A stretch of DNA of 64,000 nt from Flavobacterium notoginsengisoli. Lineage in GTDB: Bacteria > Bacteroidota > Bacteroidia > Flavobacteriales > Flavobacteriaceae. Positions 52,936 to 60,911 of the stretch are shown one piece after another (positions within the stretch are counted from its first letter, which is position 1; each line of letters opens with the position of its first letter). A model generated the notes under the pieces. The model was not told the DNA's origin. It did not search any database and saw only the letters and a list, made by a program, of their open reading frames with translations. Position numbers and translations under genes: made by a program. The stretch lies in contig NZ_JACHLB010000002.1 in assembly GCF_014207905.1 (NCBI RefSeq), forward strand, positions 682,001-746,000, in the 5' to 3' direction.

Positions 52936-54690
52936 CTAATTAGCGACCGAAAATTGCGAGTCGTATAAGTTTTTGTAATAGCCGTCAGTTTTAGTGAGTA
53001 ATTCCTGATGTGTTCCTTGTTCCACAATCAAACCTTTGTCCATTACTACAATTTTATCTGCATTTACAATTGTTGCCAATCTATGCGCAATGATAATAGA
53101 AGTTCTTCCCTTTGTAATTGTTTCTGTTGCGCGCTGAATCATTTCTTCAGAATATGTATCAATAGAAGAAGTTGCCTCGTCTAAAATCAAAATACTTGGG
53201 TTGCTTACATAAGAACGTAAAAAAGCAATAAGCTGACGTTGTCCAGATGAAAGCATAACACCGCGCTCTTTTACATCAAAATCATAATTATTTGGAAGGT
53301 TCATAATAAAATCATGCACACCAATTTTCTTCGCGGCATCAATTACCATATCTCGGGTAATTTCCTGATTATGTAAAGTGATATTATTGAAAATCGTATC
53401 GGCGAACAAAAAAACATCTTGTAAAACGACAGCAATTTGTTTTCTAAGAGAAGCCAGAGTATAGTCTTCTATATTTTCTCCATCAATACAAATTGTACCA
53501 CTGTTGATTTCGTAAAAGCGATTCAATAAATTAATAATCGTAGATTTTCCCGCACCAGTCGAACCAACAATTGCTACTGTTTGTCCAGCCGAAACCGATA
53601 AATCGATTCCTTTTATCACTTCTTCTTCCGGAATATAGCTAAAACGAACGTCTTTAAAATCAATTCTTCCATTAAAAACAGGAGCTTCAATTTTTCCTGT
53701 ATCCTGAATATGATCTTGTGTGTCAATAATATCAAAAACACGATTGGCAGCAATCATTCCCAACTGCATCTCGTTAAATTTATCTGCAATTTGTCTCAGC
53801 GGATTAAATAGCATTCCGATGAACATTGTATACGAAAACAAATCTCCAAAAGTGGTAAAATGATCTCCGTTTAAAATTCTGAAACCGCCATAAACCACAA
53901 CTAATCCTAAAGTGATAGAAGAAATAATATCGGCAATTGGAAAGAAGATCGAGTTGTACAAAATGGTTTTAATCCAAGCCACTCTATGTTTGTTGTTGAT
54001 TTCTTTGAAGTTTTCGGCTTCGATTTTTTCGCGATTAAAAAGCTGTACGATTTTCATTCCTGTTACGCGTTCTTGCACAAAAGAATTCATATTAGCAATC
54101 TGCGTTCTCACTTCCTCAAAAGCAACCTGCATTTTACGTTGGAAAATTCTCGTAACATAAACCAAGATTGGCATTGCAACAACCACAATCCAAGTCAGTT
54201 TCCAGTTCATGTAAAACATAAAAATCAGTACGACCATCATTTTCATCAAGTCGCTTATAATCATAAATAACCCTTGACTGAAAATACGTGCAATCGATTC
54301 AATATCTGAAACGGCTCTAGTAACCAATTGTCCAACCGGTACTAAATCGAAATATTTCATTCTAAAACTCAGAATGTGTTTGAAAAGTTTAGTTCGAATG
54401 TCTTTTACAATATCCTGTCCGAGCCAATTGGCCCAATAAACAAAATAAAACTGAGAGAAAACCTCCATCAATAAAACCACTCCCATTAAAATGATATACA
54501 TTAATAAGCCCATTTTATCATGAGTTTTGATGTAACCATCAACCGTTTCTTTTAATAAATAGGGACGGAGTGCAGCGAAAATAGAAAGTGAAACGGCAAA
54601 TACAATTACGCCGTAGTAACGCCATTTATAAGGCTTTGTATATTTTAAAATTCGTTTGAATAATCCTGTATCGAATGCTTTTGCTTTCAT
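52936..54690 (-). CDS. MsbA-like ABC exporter (fused membrane and ATPase domains)
   Basis: 584 residues. Six membrane helices at ~20-310 include an MsbA/LmrA-type core (PVGQLVTRAVSDIESIARIF). The ATPase has Walker A GSTGAGKSTIINLLNRFYE, the Q loop, signature LSSGQRQLIAFLRSYVSNPS and Walker B ILILDEATSSID, then the H loop IIIAHRLATIVNADKIVVMD. It forms a half-transporter homodimer or heterodimer in the inner membrane and may flip lipid or export peptides or drugs. A partner gene is not adjacent. It is downstream of truA, and its 3' end is copied beside the ubiquitin-like genes. Confidence 0.93.
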   Translation of the reverse strand: MKAKAFDTGLFKRILKYTKPYKWRYYGVIVFAVSLSIFAALRPYLLKETVDGYIKTHDKMGLLMYIILMGVVLLMEVFSQFYFVYWANWLGQDIVKDIRTKLFKHILSFRMKYFDLVPVGQLVTRAVSDIESIARIFSQGLFMIISDLMKMMVVLIFMFYMNWKLTWIVVVAMPILVYVTRIFQRKMQVAFEEVRTQIANMNSFVQERVTGMKIVQLFNREKIEAENFKEINNKHRVAWIKTILYNSIFFPIADIISSITLGLVVVYGGFRILNGDHFTTFGDLFSYTMFIGMLFNPLRQIADKFNEMQLGMIAANRVFDIIDTQDHIQDTGKIEAPVFNGRIDFKDVRFSYIPEEEVIKGIDLSVSAGQTVAIVGSTGAGKSTIINLLNRFYEINSGTICIDGENIEDYTLASLRKQIAVVLQDVFLFADTIFNNITLHNQEITRDMVIDAAKKIGVHDFIMNLPNNYDFDVKERGVMLSSGQRQLIAFLRSYVSNPSILILDEATSSIDTYSEEMIQRATETITKGRTSIIIAHRLATIVNADKIVVMDKGLIVEQGTHQELLTKTDGYYKNLYDSQFSVAN

Positions 54691-54702
54691 CTATTTTTTT
54701 AT

Positions 54703-54768
54703 GCTTTAAGCAATAGGCTTTAGGCTATAGGCGCAAAGATTAAAGCTTAATGCCTACAGCTTACAGCT
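54703..54768. repeat. Inverted repeat TAAGCAATAGGCTTTAGGC
   Basis: TAAGCAATAGGCTTTAGGC (~54707-54725) is partly complementary to GCCTACAGCTTACAGCTTA (~54751-54769). The repeat fills the truA-to-ABC gap and could form a hairpin there. Its right end touches the truA stop. Confidence 0.6.
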
Positions 54769-55502
54769 TATAAATAATCGTAATCAATTTTGGTTAAATA
54801 TAAACCATGTGCAGGAACCGAAAATCCCGCTTTTTCTCTGCTTTTGCTGGCAATGATATTTTCAAAATCCTCCAGCGTAATTTTATGTAAACCTATATTA
54901 ATTAGAGTTCCAACAATGGCACGAACCATGTTTCTTAAAAACCGATTTGCAGAAATCGTAAATATAAGTTTTCCTTTTTCTTGTTTCCAAAATGCTTCAA
55001 AAATTGTGCAATCAAAAGTATTGACATCTGTATTCACTTTTGAGAAACATTGAAAATCGGTATGTTTCAATAGTAACTGAGCTGCTTCATTCATCAAATC
55101 AACATCTAATTTTTGAGTTACATACCAACTCAATTCCTGTAAAAACGGATTCTTAACCGTATTGATATGATATTCGTAAGTTCGTCTTGTAGCATCAAAT
55201 CGGCAATGCGCATCGTCATGAAGCAGAATAATATCAAAAATGGCAATGTCTTTTGGTAAATAAGAATTCAGTTTATGAACCAATACAGAAACGTCCAAAG
55301 TTTTTTCAGTATCAAAATGCCCAAACATTTCAGTTGCATGTACGCCAGTATCTGTTCTTCCAGCACCCATAATACTTATGGGTTCATTCAGTAAAACTGA
55401 AAAAGCTTTATTTAAAGTTTCCTGAACGGAAGATGCGTTGGGCTGTATCTGCCAGCCATGATAATGTGTTCCGTTGTAAGCAAATTGAATAAAATATCTC
55501 AT
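54768..55502 (-). CDS. truA: tRNA pseudouridine(38-40) synthase
   Basis: 244 residues from the ATG at 55502 (MRYFIQFAYNGTHYHGWQIQ); a longer reading to 55538 adds 12 residues outside the fold and is rejected. The catalytic Asp51 is in GAGRTDTGVHATEMFGHF. The segment RTYEYHINTVKNPFLQELSW and the C-terminal FLRNMVRAIVGTL match TruA. It modifies uridines in the anticodon arm of many tRNAs. The ABC gene follows. Confidence 0.94.
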   Translation of the reverse strand: MRYFIQFAYNGTHYHGWQIQPNASSVQETLNKAFSVLLNEPISIMGAGRTDTGVHATEMFGHFDTEKTLDVSVLVHKLNSYLPKDIAIFDIILLHDDAHCRFDATRRTYEYHINTVKNPFLQELSWYVTQKLDVDLMNEAAQLLLKHTDFQCFSKVNTDVNTFDCTIFEAFWKQEKGKLIFTISANRFLRNMVRAIVGTLINIGLHKITLEDFENIIASKSREKAGFSVPAHGLYLTKIDYDYL

Positions 55503-55935
55503 TTTAAGGGACAGAGGTTCTGAGGTGCAAAGGTACAAAGGTTTTTTTAAAAGATGCTAAGATTCTGAGTTGCTAAGGGGCTAAGTTTTTTTTTAGATAC
55601 TAAGATCCTGAGATGCTAAGGTTTTGAGTTTTTTTACTATTTGTATCTGTAGAAATACGATGCATTGTATTGGTAAAAATAAATTGAAAATTATACATAT
55701 ATAATAGGTAGAATATCTTTGGTATTTTTTAAAATAAAAAACAGTCATTAAGATAAAAACTAAAAACAAAACTCGACATCTTCGGCCAGCAGAATGATGA
55801 AACTAGTGTTAAAATCTATTAAAACGCAAAATGCAAATCACAGTTGACAGAGCAAAAAAACGTGTCAGAAAACGAAAATTCCAACGATGGAAACGAAGCT
55901 GTTTTTTAACATTTTTTGCAAGAAAAACTTCAAAT
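55503..55935. repeat. Intergenic with degenerate CTAAGNNNCTGAG decamers
   Basis: Between truA and the flotillin-like gene, ~55550-55632 has ~10-base units such as GATGCTAAGATTCTGAGTTG then GCTAAG, related to blocks at 22550, 58015 and 62768. A 38-codon, very basic open frame at 55831-55947 (MQITVDRAKKRVRKRKFQRW) has no support beyond length. The rest is AT-rich. Confidence 0.65.
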
Positions 55936-55978
55936 GTTAATTTTTAAAATATTTCATTTTAACAGGAAATATTTCTAT

Positions 55979-55986
55979 TATGTTTG
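55979..55986 (+). promoter_or_regulatory. -7 box of the flotillin-like gene
   Basis: TATGTTTG matches TAnnTTTG, 21 bases ahead of the ATG. The -33 region only has TTTC/TTTT at 55952-55960. Confidence 0.45.
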
Positions 55987-56007
55987 TGCTACTAAATATC
56001 AAAAACT

Positions 56008-57924
56008 ATGAATGAAATTACTTCTTATTGGTGGATAATTTTAATCTTATTCGCTATTGTTTTTTACAAATTTATTTTGCGTGTTTTCTTCGGAATGGTC
56101 ATTGTTCCTGAGGATAAAATTGGTTTAGTAACCAAAAAATTCGTTTTATTTGGAGCGGATAGGTCGCTCCCAGATGGCAGAATTATTGCTACAAAAGGAG
56201 AAGCTGGATATCAAGCTCAAACACTGGCTCCGGGATTGTATTGGGGAATGTGGATTTGGCAGTATTCAATTGATATGACAGGTTTCACAATTATCCCAGA
56301 AGGTAAAATTGGTTTGGTTTTAAGTAAAGACGGTAAAGAAATCCCAACCGGAAGAATCTTAGCCAGAAAAGTAGAAAGTGATAATTTTCAAGATGCCACT
56401 TCTTTTCTAAATAATGGAGGGCAAAAAGGACGTCAAACGGCTTTTATTACTACTGGATCATATCGTATAAACACATTCTTATTTGAAATTGTAGTTGCAG
56501 ATCAAATCAAGATTTACGAAAACATGATTGGTATTGTGACAGCTCTTGATGGTGAGCCGATTCCGCAAGGTCAGATTGCGGGTAAATTTGTGGATGATCA
56601 TAACAACTTTCAGGATTTTGACAAATTTTTAGAGCATGGCGGAAATCGTGGTTTGCAACCGCAAGTTATGTTAGCAGGTTCTTATTACATTAATACATGG
56701 GGAATTTTAATAGAACAAAATCCAATGACAGATGTGCCAATTGGTTACGTTGGAGTTGTGATTTCTTATATTGGAGAAGATGGTCAAGATGTTACGGGAG
56801 ATACGTTTAAACATGGAAATATTGTTTCGAAAGGGCAGCGAGGTGTTTGGATGGAACCTTTTGGGCCAGGGAAATATGCCTTGAATAAGTATACAACAAA
56901 ATTGGAAGCAGTTCCAACAACGAACTTGGTTTTAAACTGGGCAAATGCTAGAAGCGAATCACATGATTTGGATAAAAATCTTTCTACAATTACAGTGCGT
57001 TCAAAAGACGGTTTCCCATTTAATTTGGATGTTGCGCAAATTATTCATGTTCCCGCAGCAGAAGCACCAAAAGTAATTGCACGTTTTGGAAGTATGAATA
57101 ACTTGGTTTCTCAAGTTTTAGAACCAACAATTGGTAACTATTTTAGAAACTCAGCTCAAGATAGCGATGTGATTTCGTTTTTGACAACAAGAAAAGAACG
57201 TCAGGAATCGGCAAAAAATCACATTAAATTAGTGCTTGATGAGTATAACGTAAATGCTGTAGATACTTTGATTGGTGATATTGTTCCGCCAGATTCTTTA
57301 ATGAAAACTTTGACAGATAGAAAACTGGCAGAGGAGGAGCAAAAAACTTATCAAACCCAAAGAATGGCACAAGAACAGCGTCAAGGAATGGAAAAAGAAA
57401 CTGCAATTGCTGATATGCAGAAAGAAATTGTTCGTGCATCACAAAGTGTTGAAATTGCGCAAAGAACCGCAGACGCAACTGTTAAAAAAGCGGAAGGTGA
57501 TGCAACCAGTTTGAAACTGAATGTAAATGCAGAAGCAGAGGCTACAAAAATGCGTGCGAACGCAGAAGCCGAAGCTACAAAAGCAAGAGCGGGAGCACAG
57601 GCCGAAGCAACTAAGCTAAATGCAAGTGCAGAAGCAGAAAGAATTTCTAAAACAGGTTTGGCCGAAGCCGAAAAAATTATGGCAATTGGTAAATCTACTG
57701 CAGAATCTTATCAATTACAAGTTAGCGCAATGGGTGGAGATAATTTTACCCGTTATAAAGTTACTGAGGAAATTGGTAAAGGGAATATCAAAGTAATTCC
57801 AGATGTCTTGATTTCTGGAAACGGTGGTTCTGATGGTTCTATTAGTGGTTTGTTAGGATTAAAACTAATGGAAATGATGGATACTAAAGAATTAAAAGAA
57901 GGGAAAAACCCTAAAAAACAATAA
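56008..57924 (+). CDS. Flotillin-like SPFH-domain membrane protein
   Basis: 638 residues. One membrane span at ~7-32 precedes an N-terminal region with three similar beta-rich units: GRIIATKGEAGYQAQTLAPG, GRILARKVESDNFQDATSFL and GQIAGKFVDDHNNFQDFDKF, each followed by G-LYWG or GSY-INT. Then come the SPFH core (SKDGFPFNLDVAQIIHVPAA) and a ~130-residue coiled coil with short repeats such as AEAEATKMRANAEAEATKAR. Flotillins scaffold membrane microdomains. The terminator is immediately downstream. It is monocistronic. Confidence 0.88.
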   Translation: MNEITSYWWIILILFAIVFYKFILRVFFGMVIVPEDKIGLVTKKFVLFGADRSLPDGRIIATKGEAGYQAQTLAPGLYWGMWIWQYSIDMTGFTIIPEGKIGLVLSKDGKEIPTGRILARKVESDNFQDATSFLNNGGQKGRQTAFITTGSYRINTFLFEIVVADQIKIYENMIGIVTALDGEPIPQGQIAGKFVDDHNNFQDFDKFLEHGGNRGLQPQVMLAGSYYINTWGILIEQNPMTDVPIGYVGVVISYIGEDGQDVTGDTFKHGNIVSKGQRGVWMEPFGPGKYALNKYTTKLEAVPTTNLVLNWANARSESHDLDKNLSTITVRSKDGFPFNLDVAQIIHVPAAEAPKVIARFGSMNNLVSQVLEPTIGNYFRNSAQDSDVISFLTTRKERQESAKNHIKLVLDEYNVNAVDTLIGDIVPPDSLMKTLTDRKLAEEEQKTYQTQRMAQEQRQGMEKETAIADMQKEIVRASQSVEIAQRTADATVKKAEGDATSLKLNVNAEAEATKMRANAEAEATKARAGAQAEATKLNASAEAERISKTGLAEAEKIMAIGKSTAESYQLQVSAMGGDNFTRYKVTEEIGKGNIKVIPDVLISGNGGSDGSISGLLGLKLMEMMDTKELKEGKNPKKQ

Positions 57925-57946
57925 ATCTTTTAAAGGTTTAAATCTC

Positions 57947-57979
57947 AAAACCGATTTGCGAAAGCAAATCGGTTTTTTT
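57947..57979 (+). terminator. Terminator of the flotillin-like gene
   Basis: AAAACCGATTTGC and GCAAATCGGTTTT form a 13-bp stem with a GAAA loop, then seven T. Its inner stem CCGATTTG is shared with the terminators at 47363 and 47994. The next ~120 bases (58010-58100) hold CTTAG-type decamers. Confidence 0.92.
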
Positions 57980-58014
57980 ATTATGCTAAAAACATAGAAG
58001 TTCATCTCTAAAGA

Positions 58015-58100
58015 AAAAACTTAGCCTCTTACAATCTTAGTTCCTTAGTGTCTTTAAAAAAAATCTCAGTATCTTAGCTTTTCAGAACCTTAGCTCCTTC
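58015..58100. repeat. CTTAG-type degenerate decamers
   Basis: Units such as ACTTAGCCTCTTACAATCTT, AGTTCCTTAG and CAGAACCTTAGCTCC run up to the ATG of the phosphoesterase gene. Confidence 0.55.
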
Positions 58101-58106
58101 GAGAAA

Positions 58107-58601
58107 ATGACCAAAATCCTACTTCTTTCCGATACACACAGTCATATTGATGACACAATTTTAAAATATGTAAATCAAGCCGATGAAGTTTGGCATGCTG
58201 GAGATATTGGTGATTTGGTTGTTACGGATACTATTAAGAAGCTAAAGCCTTTAAGAGCCGTTTACGGTAACATTGACGATGCAAAGGCAAGAATGGAATT
58301 TCCTTTAAACAATCGTTTTTCATGCGAGAATGTTTCGGTTTGGATTACACACATTGGTGGTTATCCAGGGAAATATAATCCGAATGTAAGAGAAGAAATG
58401 ACTCAAAATCCGCCAAAACTTTTTATTTGTGGACATTCGCACATTTTGAAAGTCATGTTTGATAAGAAAAATAATTTACTGCATATGAATCCGGGAGCTG
58501 CTGGAAAAAGCGGATTTCATAAAGTAAGAACTATGCTTCGTTTTGTAATAGATGATGATAAAATAAAAGACTTGGAAATTGTCGAAATTGGAGCAAAGTA
58601 A
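58107..58601 (+). CDS. YfcE-type calcineurin-like phosphoesterase
   Basis: 164 residues of the MJ0936/YfcE metallophosphoesterase group. The metal-binding series is seen as SDTHSHID, HAGDIGD, VYGNIDDAKA, ITHIGGYPGKY and CGHSHI. Two metals would be held by these Asp/His/Asn residues. Members hydrolyse phosphodiesters; the physiological substrate is uncertain. Confidence 0.92.
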   Translation: MTKILLLSDTHSHIDDTILKYVNQADEVWHAGDIGDLVVTDTIKKLKPLRAVYGNIDDAKARMEFPLNNRFSCENVSVWITHIGGYPGKYNPNVREEMTQNPPKLFICGHSHILKVMFDKKNNLLHMNPGAAGKSGFHKVRTMLRFVIDDDKIKDLEIVEIGAK

Positions 58602-58604
58602 TTT

Positions 58605-59498
58605 TTAATGCGGTAACGGAATTTGGATCTTTATTTGAGTTCCTTCGTTTTCTTTTGAGGTAATTGAAATGGTGCCTTTATATTTTTTGATTCGAGCTCT
58701 AATTCGGTTTAAACCAAAACCTTCTAAATCTTTTGGCTTCTGAGTTTTAAAACCAATTCCGTCATCATCAATACGGAGAATCAATAAATTGTTTTTCTCA
58801 ATTAGAGAAAGGTTGGATTCTTTTGCGTCGCTATGTTTGATAATATTGTTGAATAACTCAGTTACTATAAAGTATAACTTCATTTCAAATTTTTCGGTGT
58901 ATCTTTTATTTGTGGGAATAGAACTTGAGAATTTGAAAACAATAGCCGAATTGGAGTTTTTTTCGCATAAATCTTCCAAAGCGTAAATCAATCCAAAACG
59001 AACTAAAAGAGAAGGAACTAAATCGTGCGACATGTCTCGTAAAAGTTCATGAGCTTGAGATAATATAGTTTTAGCTTTATGAATTTCTTCAGATTTAATT
59101 TCGTGCTGTACTGTAAAAGTGTTTAAGTGTAATCCAGCAGACGAAAGTAATGAGTTTATGTTGTCATGAAGAAAAGAAGCAATTTTTTTTCGTTCAATTT
59201 CTTGAGAATCAATGCTTGAATTGATAATGTTGAGCAGGATTTTTTGCTTCGTGTCTTTTCGTTTTATTTTTTCTTTCAATTTGTTGTTTTGGTACAAAAA
59301 GTAAAATAGAAGAAAAAGGATAATAATAAGTATGATTGATAAACTAACTATCTTTTTGTCTGTTAATTTATTGGCTTCGTTGATTTGATTTGCAGCAATG
59401 GTTTCATTCTTATATATGCTTGCTAATTGTTGAGAAAGAACGGTCCCTTTTACAGCGAAAGAAAAAAATAAGCATAAGAGAAAATGAAAACGAAACAT
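58605..59498 (-). CDS. NarX/DesK-type sensor histidine kinase
   Basis: 297 residues. A signal-like start and membrane span at ~49-70 are followed by a HisKA_3 dimerisation region with His111 in IERKKIASFLHDNINSLLSS. The HATPase region has LYFIVTELFNNIIKHSDAKE (N box) and GIGFKTQKPKDLEGFGLNRI (G boxes). The sensor part is very short, ~25 extracytoplasmic residues, so it may sense membrane state or rely on a partner. It pairs with the regulator just upstream (11-base gap). Confidence 0.9.
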   Translation of the reverse strand: MFRFHFLLCLFFSFAVKGTVLSQQLASIYKNETIAANQINEANKLTDKKIVSLSIILIIILFLLFYFLYQNNKLKEKIKRKDTKQKILLNIINSSIDSQEIERKKIASFLHDNINSLLSSAGLHLNTFTVQHEIKSEEIHKAKTILSQAHELLRDMSHDLVPSLLVRFGLIYALEDLCEKNSNSAIVFKFSSSIPTNKRYTEKFEMKLYFIVTELFNNIIKHSDAKESNLSLIEKNNLLILRIDDDGIGFKTQKPKDLEGFGLNRIRARIKKYKGTISITSKENEGTQIKIQIPLPH

Positions 59499-59508
59499 AA
59501 ATGCTGTT

Positions 59509-60168
59509 TTATGAATTTATCAAATTGTTTTTAAGGGCATATTTTACTAAGCCAATTGTGCTTTTTATGTTTAGTTTTTTCATAATATTCTTGCGATGCG
59601 TTTCTACAGTATGTGAGCTAATGAAAAGTTTTTCACTAATTTCTTTTCCACTGTATTCCAAAGCAATTAATATGATGATTTCAATTTCACGTGGGCTTAA
59701 AATGGGATTTTCGATTGCTGCATTTTGGTTTAGTTTTGGATTATCTTTAAAAGTGTTGAAGATTTTTTTTCTAACTGCGTCGCTAAAATATTCTTGACCT
59801 TCATGAACAGCTTCAACAGCTTCAATAATATTTTCGCCAGCGCAGTTTTTAGTTAGATAGCCTTTAGCACCTAGTTTCATGACTTCTTTGATGATTTTTA
59901 AATCATCATAACTAGACAGAATAATCACTTTACAAGTAGATTTTTTGTCTTTGAATTCTTTTAAAGTTTCAATTCCATCTTTTTTAGGCATACTGATATC
60001 TAGAATTAGAACATCAGCTTGATCTAAAATGACATCGTTGTAAACTGTAGTGCCATCAAGAGAGCTTCCTGCTACTTCAAAATTAGGAACAGTTTTTAAT
60101 AAATTAGAAAGTCCATCAATCAATACCTGATGATCATCAGCGAGATGAATCTTTATTTTTGACGTCAT
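59509..60168 (-). CDS. NarL/LuxR-family response regulator
   Basis: 219 residues from the ATG at 60168 (MTSKIKIHLADDHQVLIDGL). An alternative ATG at 60201 adds 11 residues before the receiver domain. The receiver has the phospho-acceptor Asp57 (DVLILDISMPKKDG), acidic pair Asp11/Asp12 and later Lys in GYLTKNCAGE. The LuxR helix-turn-helix is SPREIEIIILIALEYSGKEI, then SEKLFISSHTVETHRKNIMK. It acts with the kinase at 58605. Confidence 0.93.
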   Translation of the reverse strand: MTSKIKIHLADDHQVLIDGLSNLLKTVPNFEVAGSSLDGTTVYNDVILDQADVLILDISMPKKDGIETLKEFKDKKSTCKVIILSSYDDLKIIKEVMKLGAKGYLTKNCAGENIIEAVEAVHEGQEYFSDAVRKKIFNTFKDNPKLNQNAAIENPILSPREIEIIILIALEYSGKEISEKLFISSHTVETHRKNIMKKLNIKSTIGLVKYALKNNLINS

Positions 60169-60256
60169 GATTATTTGAATTTGAAAATGCAAATTTATCA
60201 TGAAAAGTATATTTGTATTATACTCTTTAAGCTTGATTTATAATATAATAGGGCAT

Positions 60257-60287
60257 AAAAAAACCCGAATAGTTAAATTCGGGTTTT
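60257..60287 (-). terminator. Terminator of the DUF4293 gene
   Basis: AAAACCCGAAT and ATTCGGGTTTT form an 11-bp stem around AGTTAA, with an A run on the low side for minus-strand U residues. It is 30 bases past the DUF4293 stop. Confidence 0.88.
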
Positions 60288-60316
60288 CTTCGCACAAATA
60301 AATTAAGTTTATAGGT

Positions 60317-60727
60317 TTACCTCAAACGATCTACAGATTTTACAAGATCTTCGTCCTTCTTGATGGCTTTATTAGCTAAAACTAATAACACGATAGCAAC
60401 AATCGGCATAAACATCCCAATACCTTTCTCAGAGACTTCTGCCTCTCCAGATAAATTTAGTGATCGATATACAAATAATCCTAATAAAATTAAGTTTAAT
60501 ATTATGTTTAGTCTGTTTAAAACAAACTGATTTTGTCTCTTTTTAAATGAAATTATACTAATAATGCTAAGCATAGTTGTTAAGCCTAATAAAACAGTAT
60601 AAAGTTGGTCCTGCATAAAAAAGAAAGGCTTTCCTGCGGCAGTTGTCCATAAAGGAACAAAAAGCATTAAAATGCCAGTTGCTGCAAAAGCTAAAATTAA
60701 ATATACAGTTTGAATTCTTTGTATCAT
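60317..60727 (-). CDS. DUF4293 membrane protein
   Basis: 136 residues with four membrane spans (~6-24, ~40-58, ~70-88, ~105-122). MIQRIQTVYLILAFAATGIL and GIGMFMPIVAIVLLVLANKA-type segments are diagnostic. DUF4293 beside rho is a conserved arrangement in Flavobacteriia; the genes diverge here. Function unknown. A TATTTTTG -7-like box lies at 60752-60745 upstream. Confidence 0.87.
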   Translation of the reverse strand: MIQRIQTVYLILAFAATGILMLFVPLWTTAAGKPFFFMQDQLYTVLLGLTTMLSIISIISFKKRQNQFVLNRLNIILNLILLGLFVYRSLNLSGEAEVSEKGIGMFMPIVAIVLLVLANKAIKKDEDLVKSVDRLR

Positions 60728-60911
60728 GGTCTAAAAATGTTTTACAAAAATATATTTTCTTTTTTTAAAATACTATTGTATGATTAAATTTTATTCGTAT
60801 TATTGCATCATAATACCGTAAGCACTTCATACTGCGGTCAATTCAAATTAATTATCTACCTATTCTTTTTACAGTATTTCCTTTTAAAATAATTAAATTC
60901 ATAGAATATTC

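Noticed and set aside
55831..55947. 38-residue very basic reading frame before the flotillin-like gene
   Set aside because: No ribosome site, no known relative and no start preference; may be chance in AT-rich DNA.
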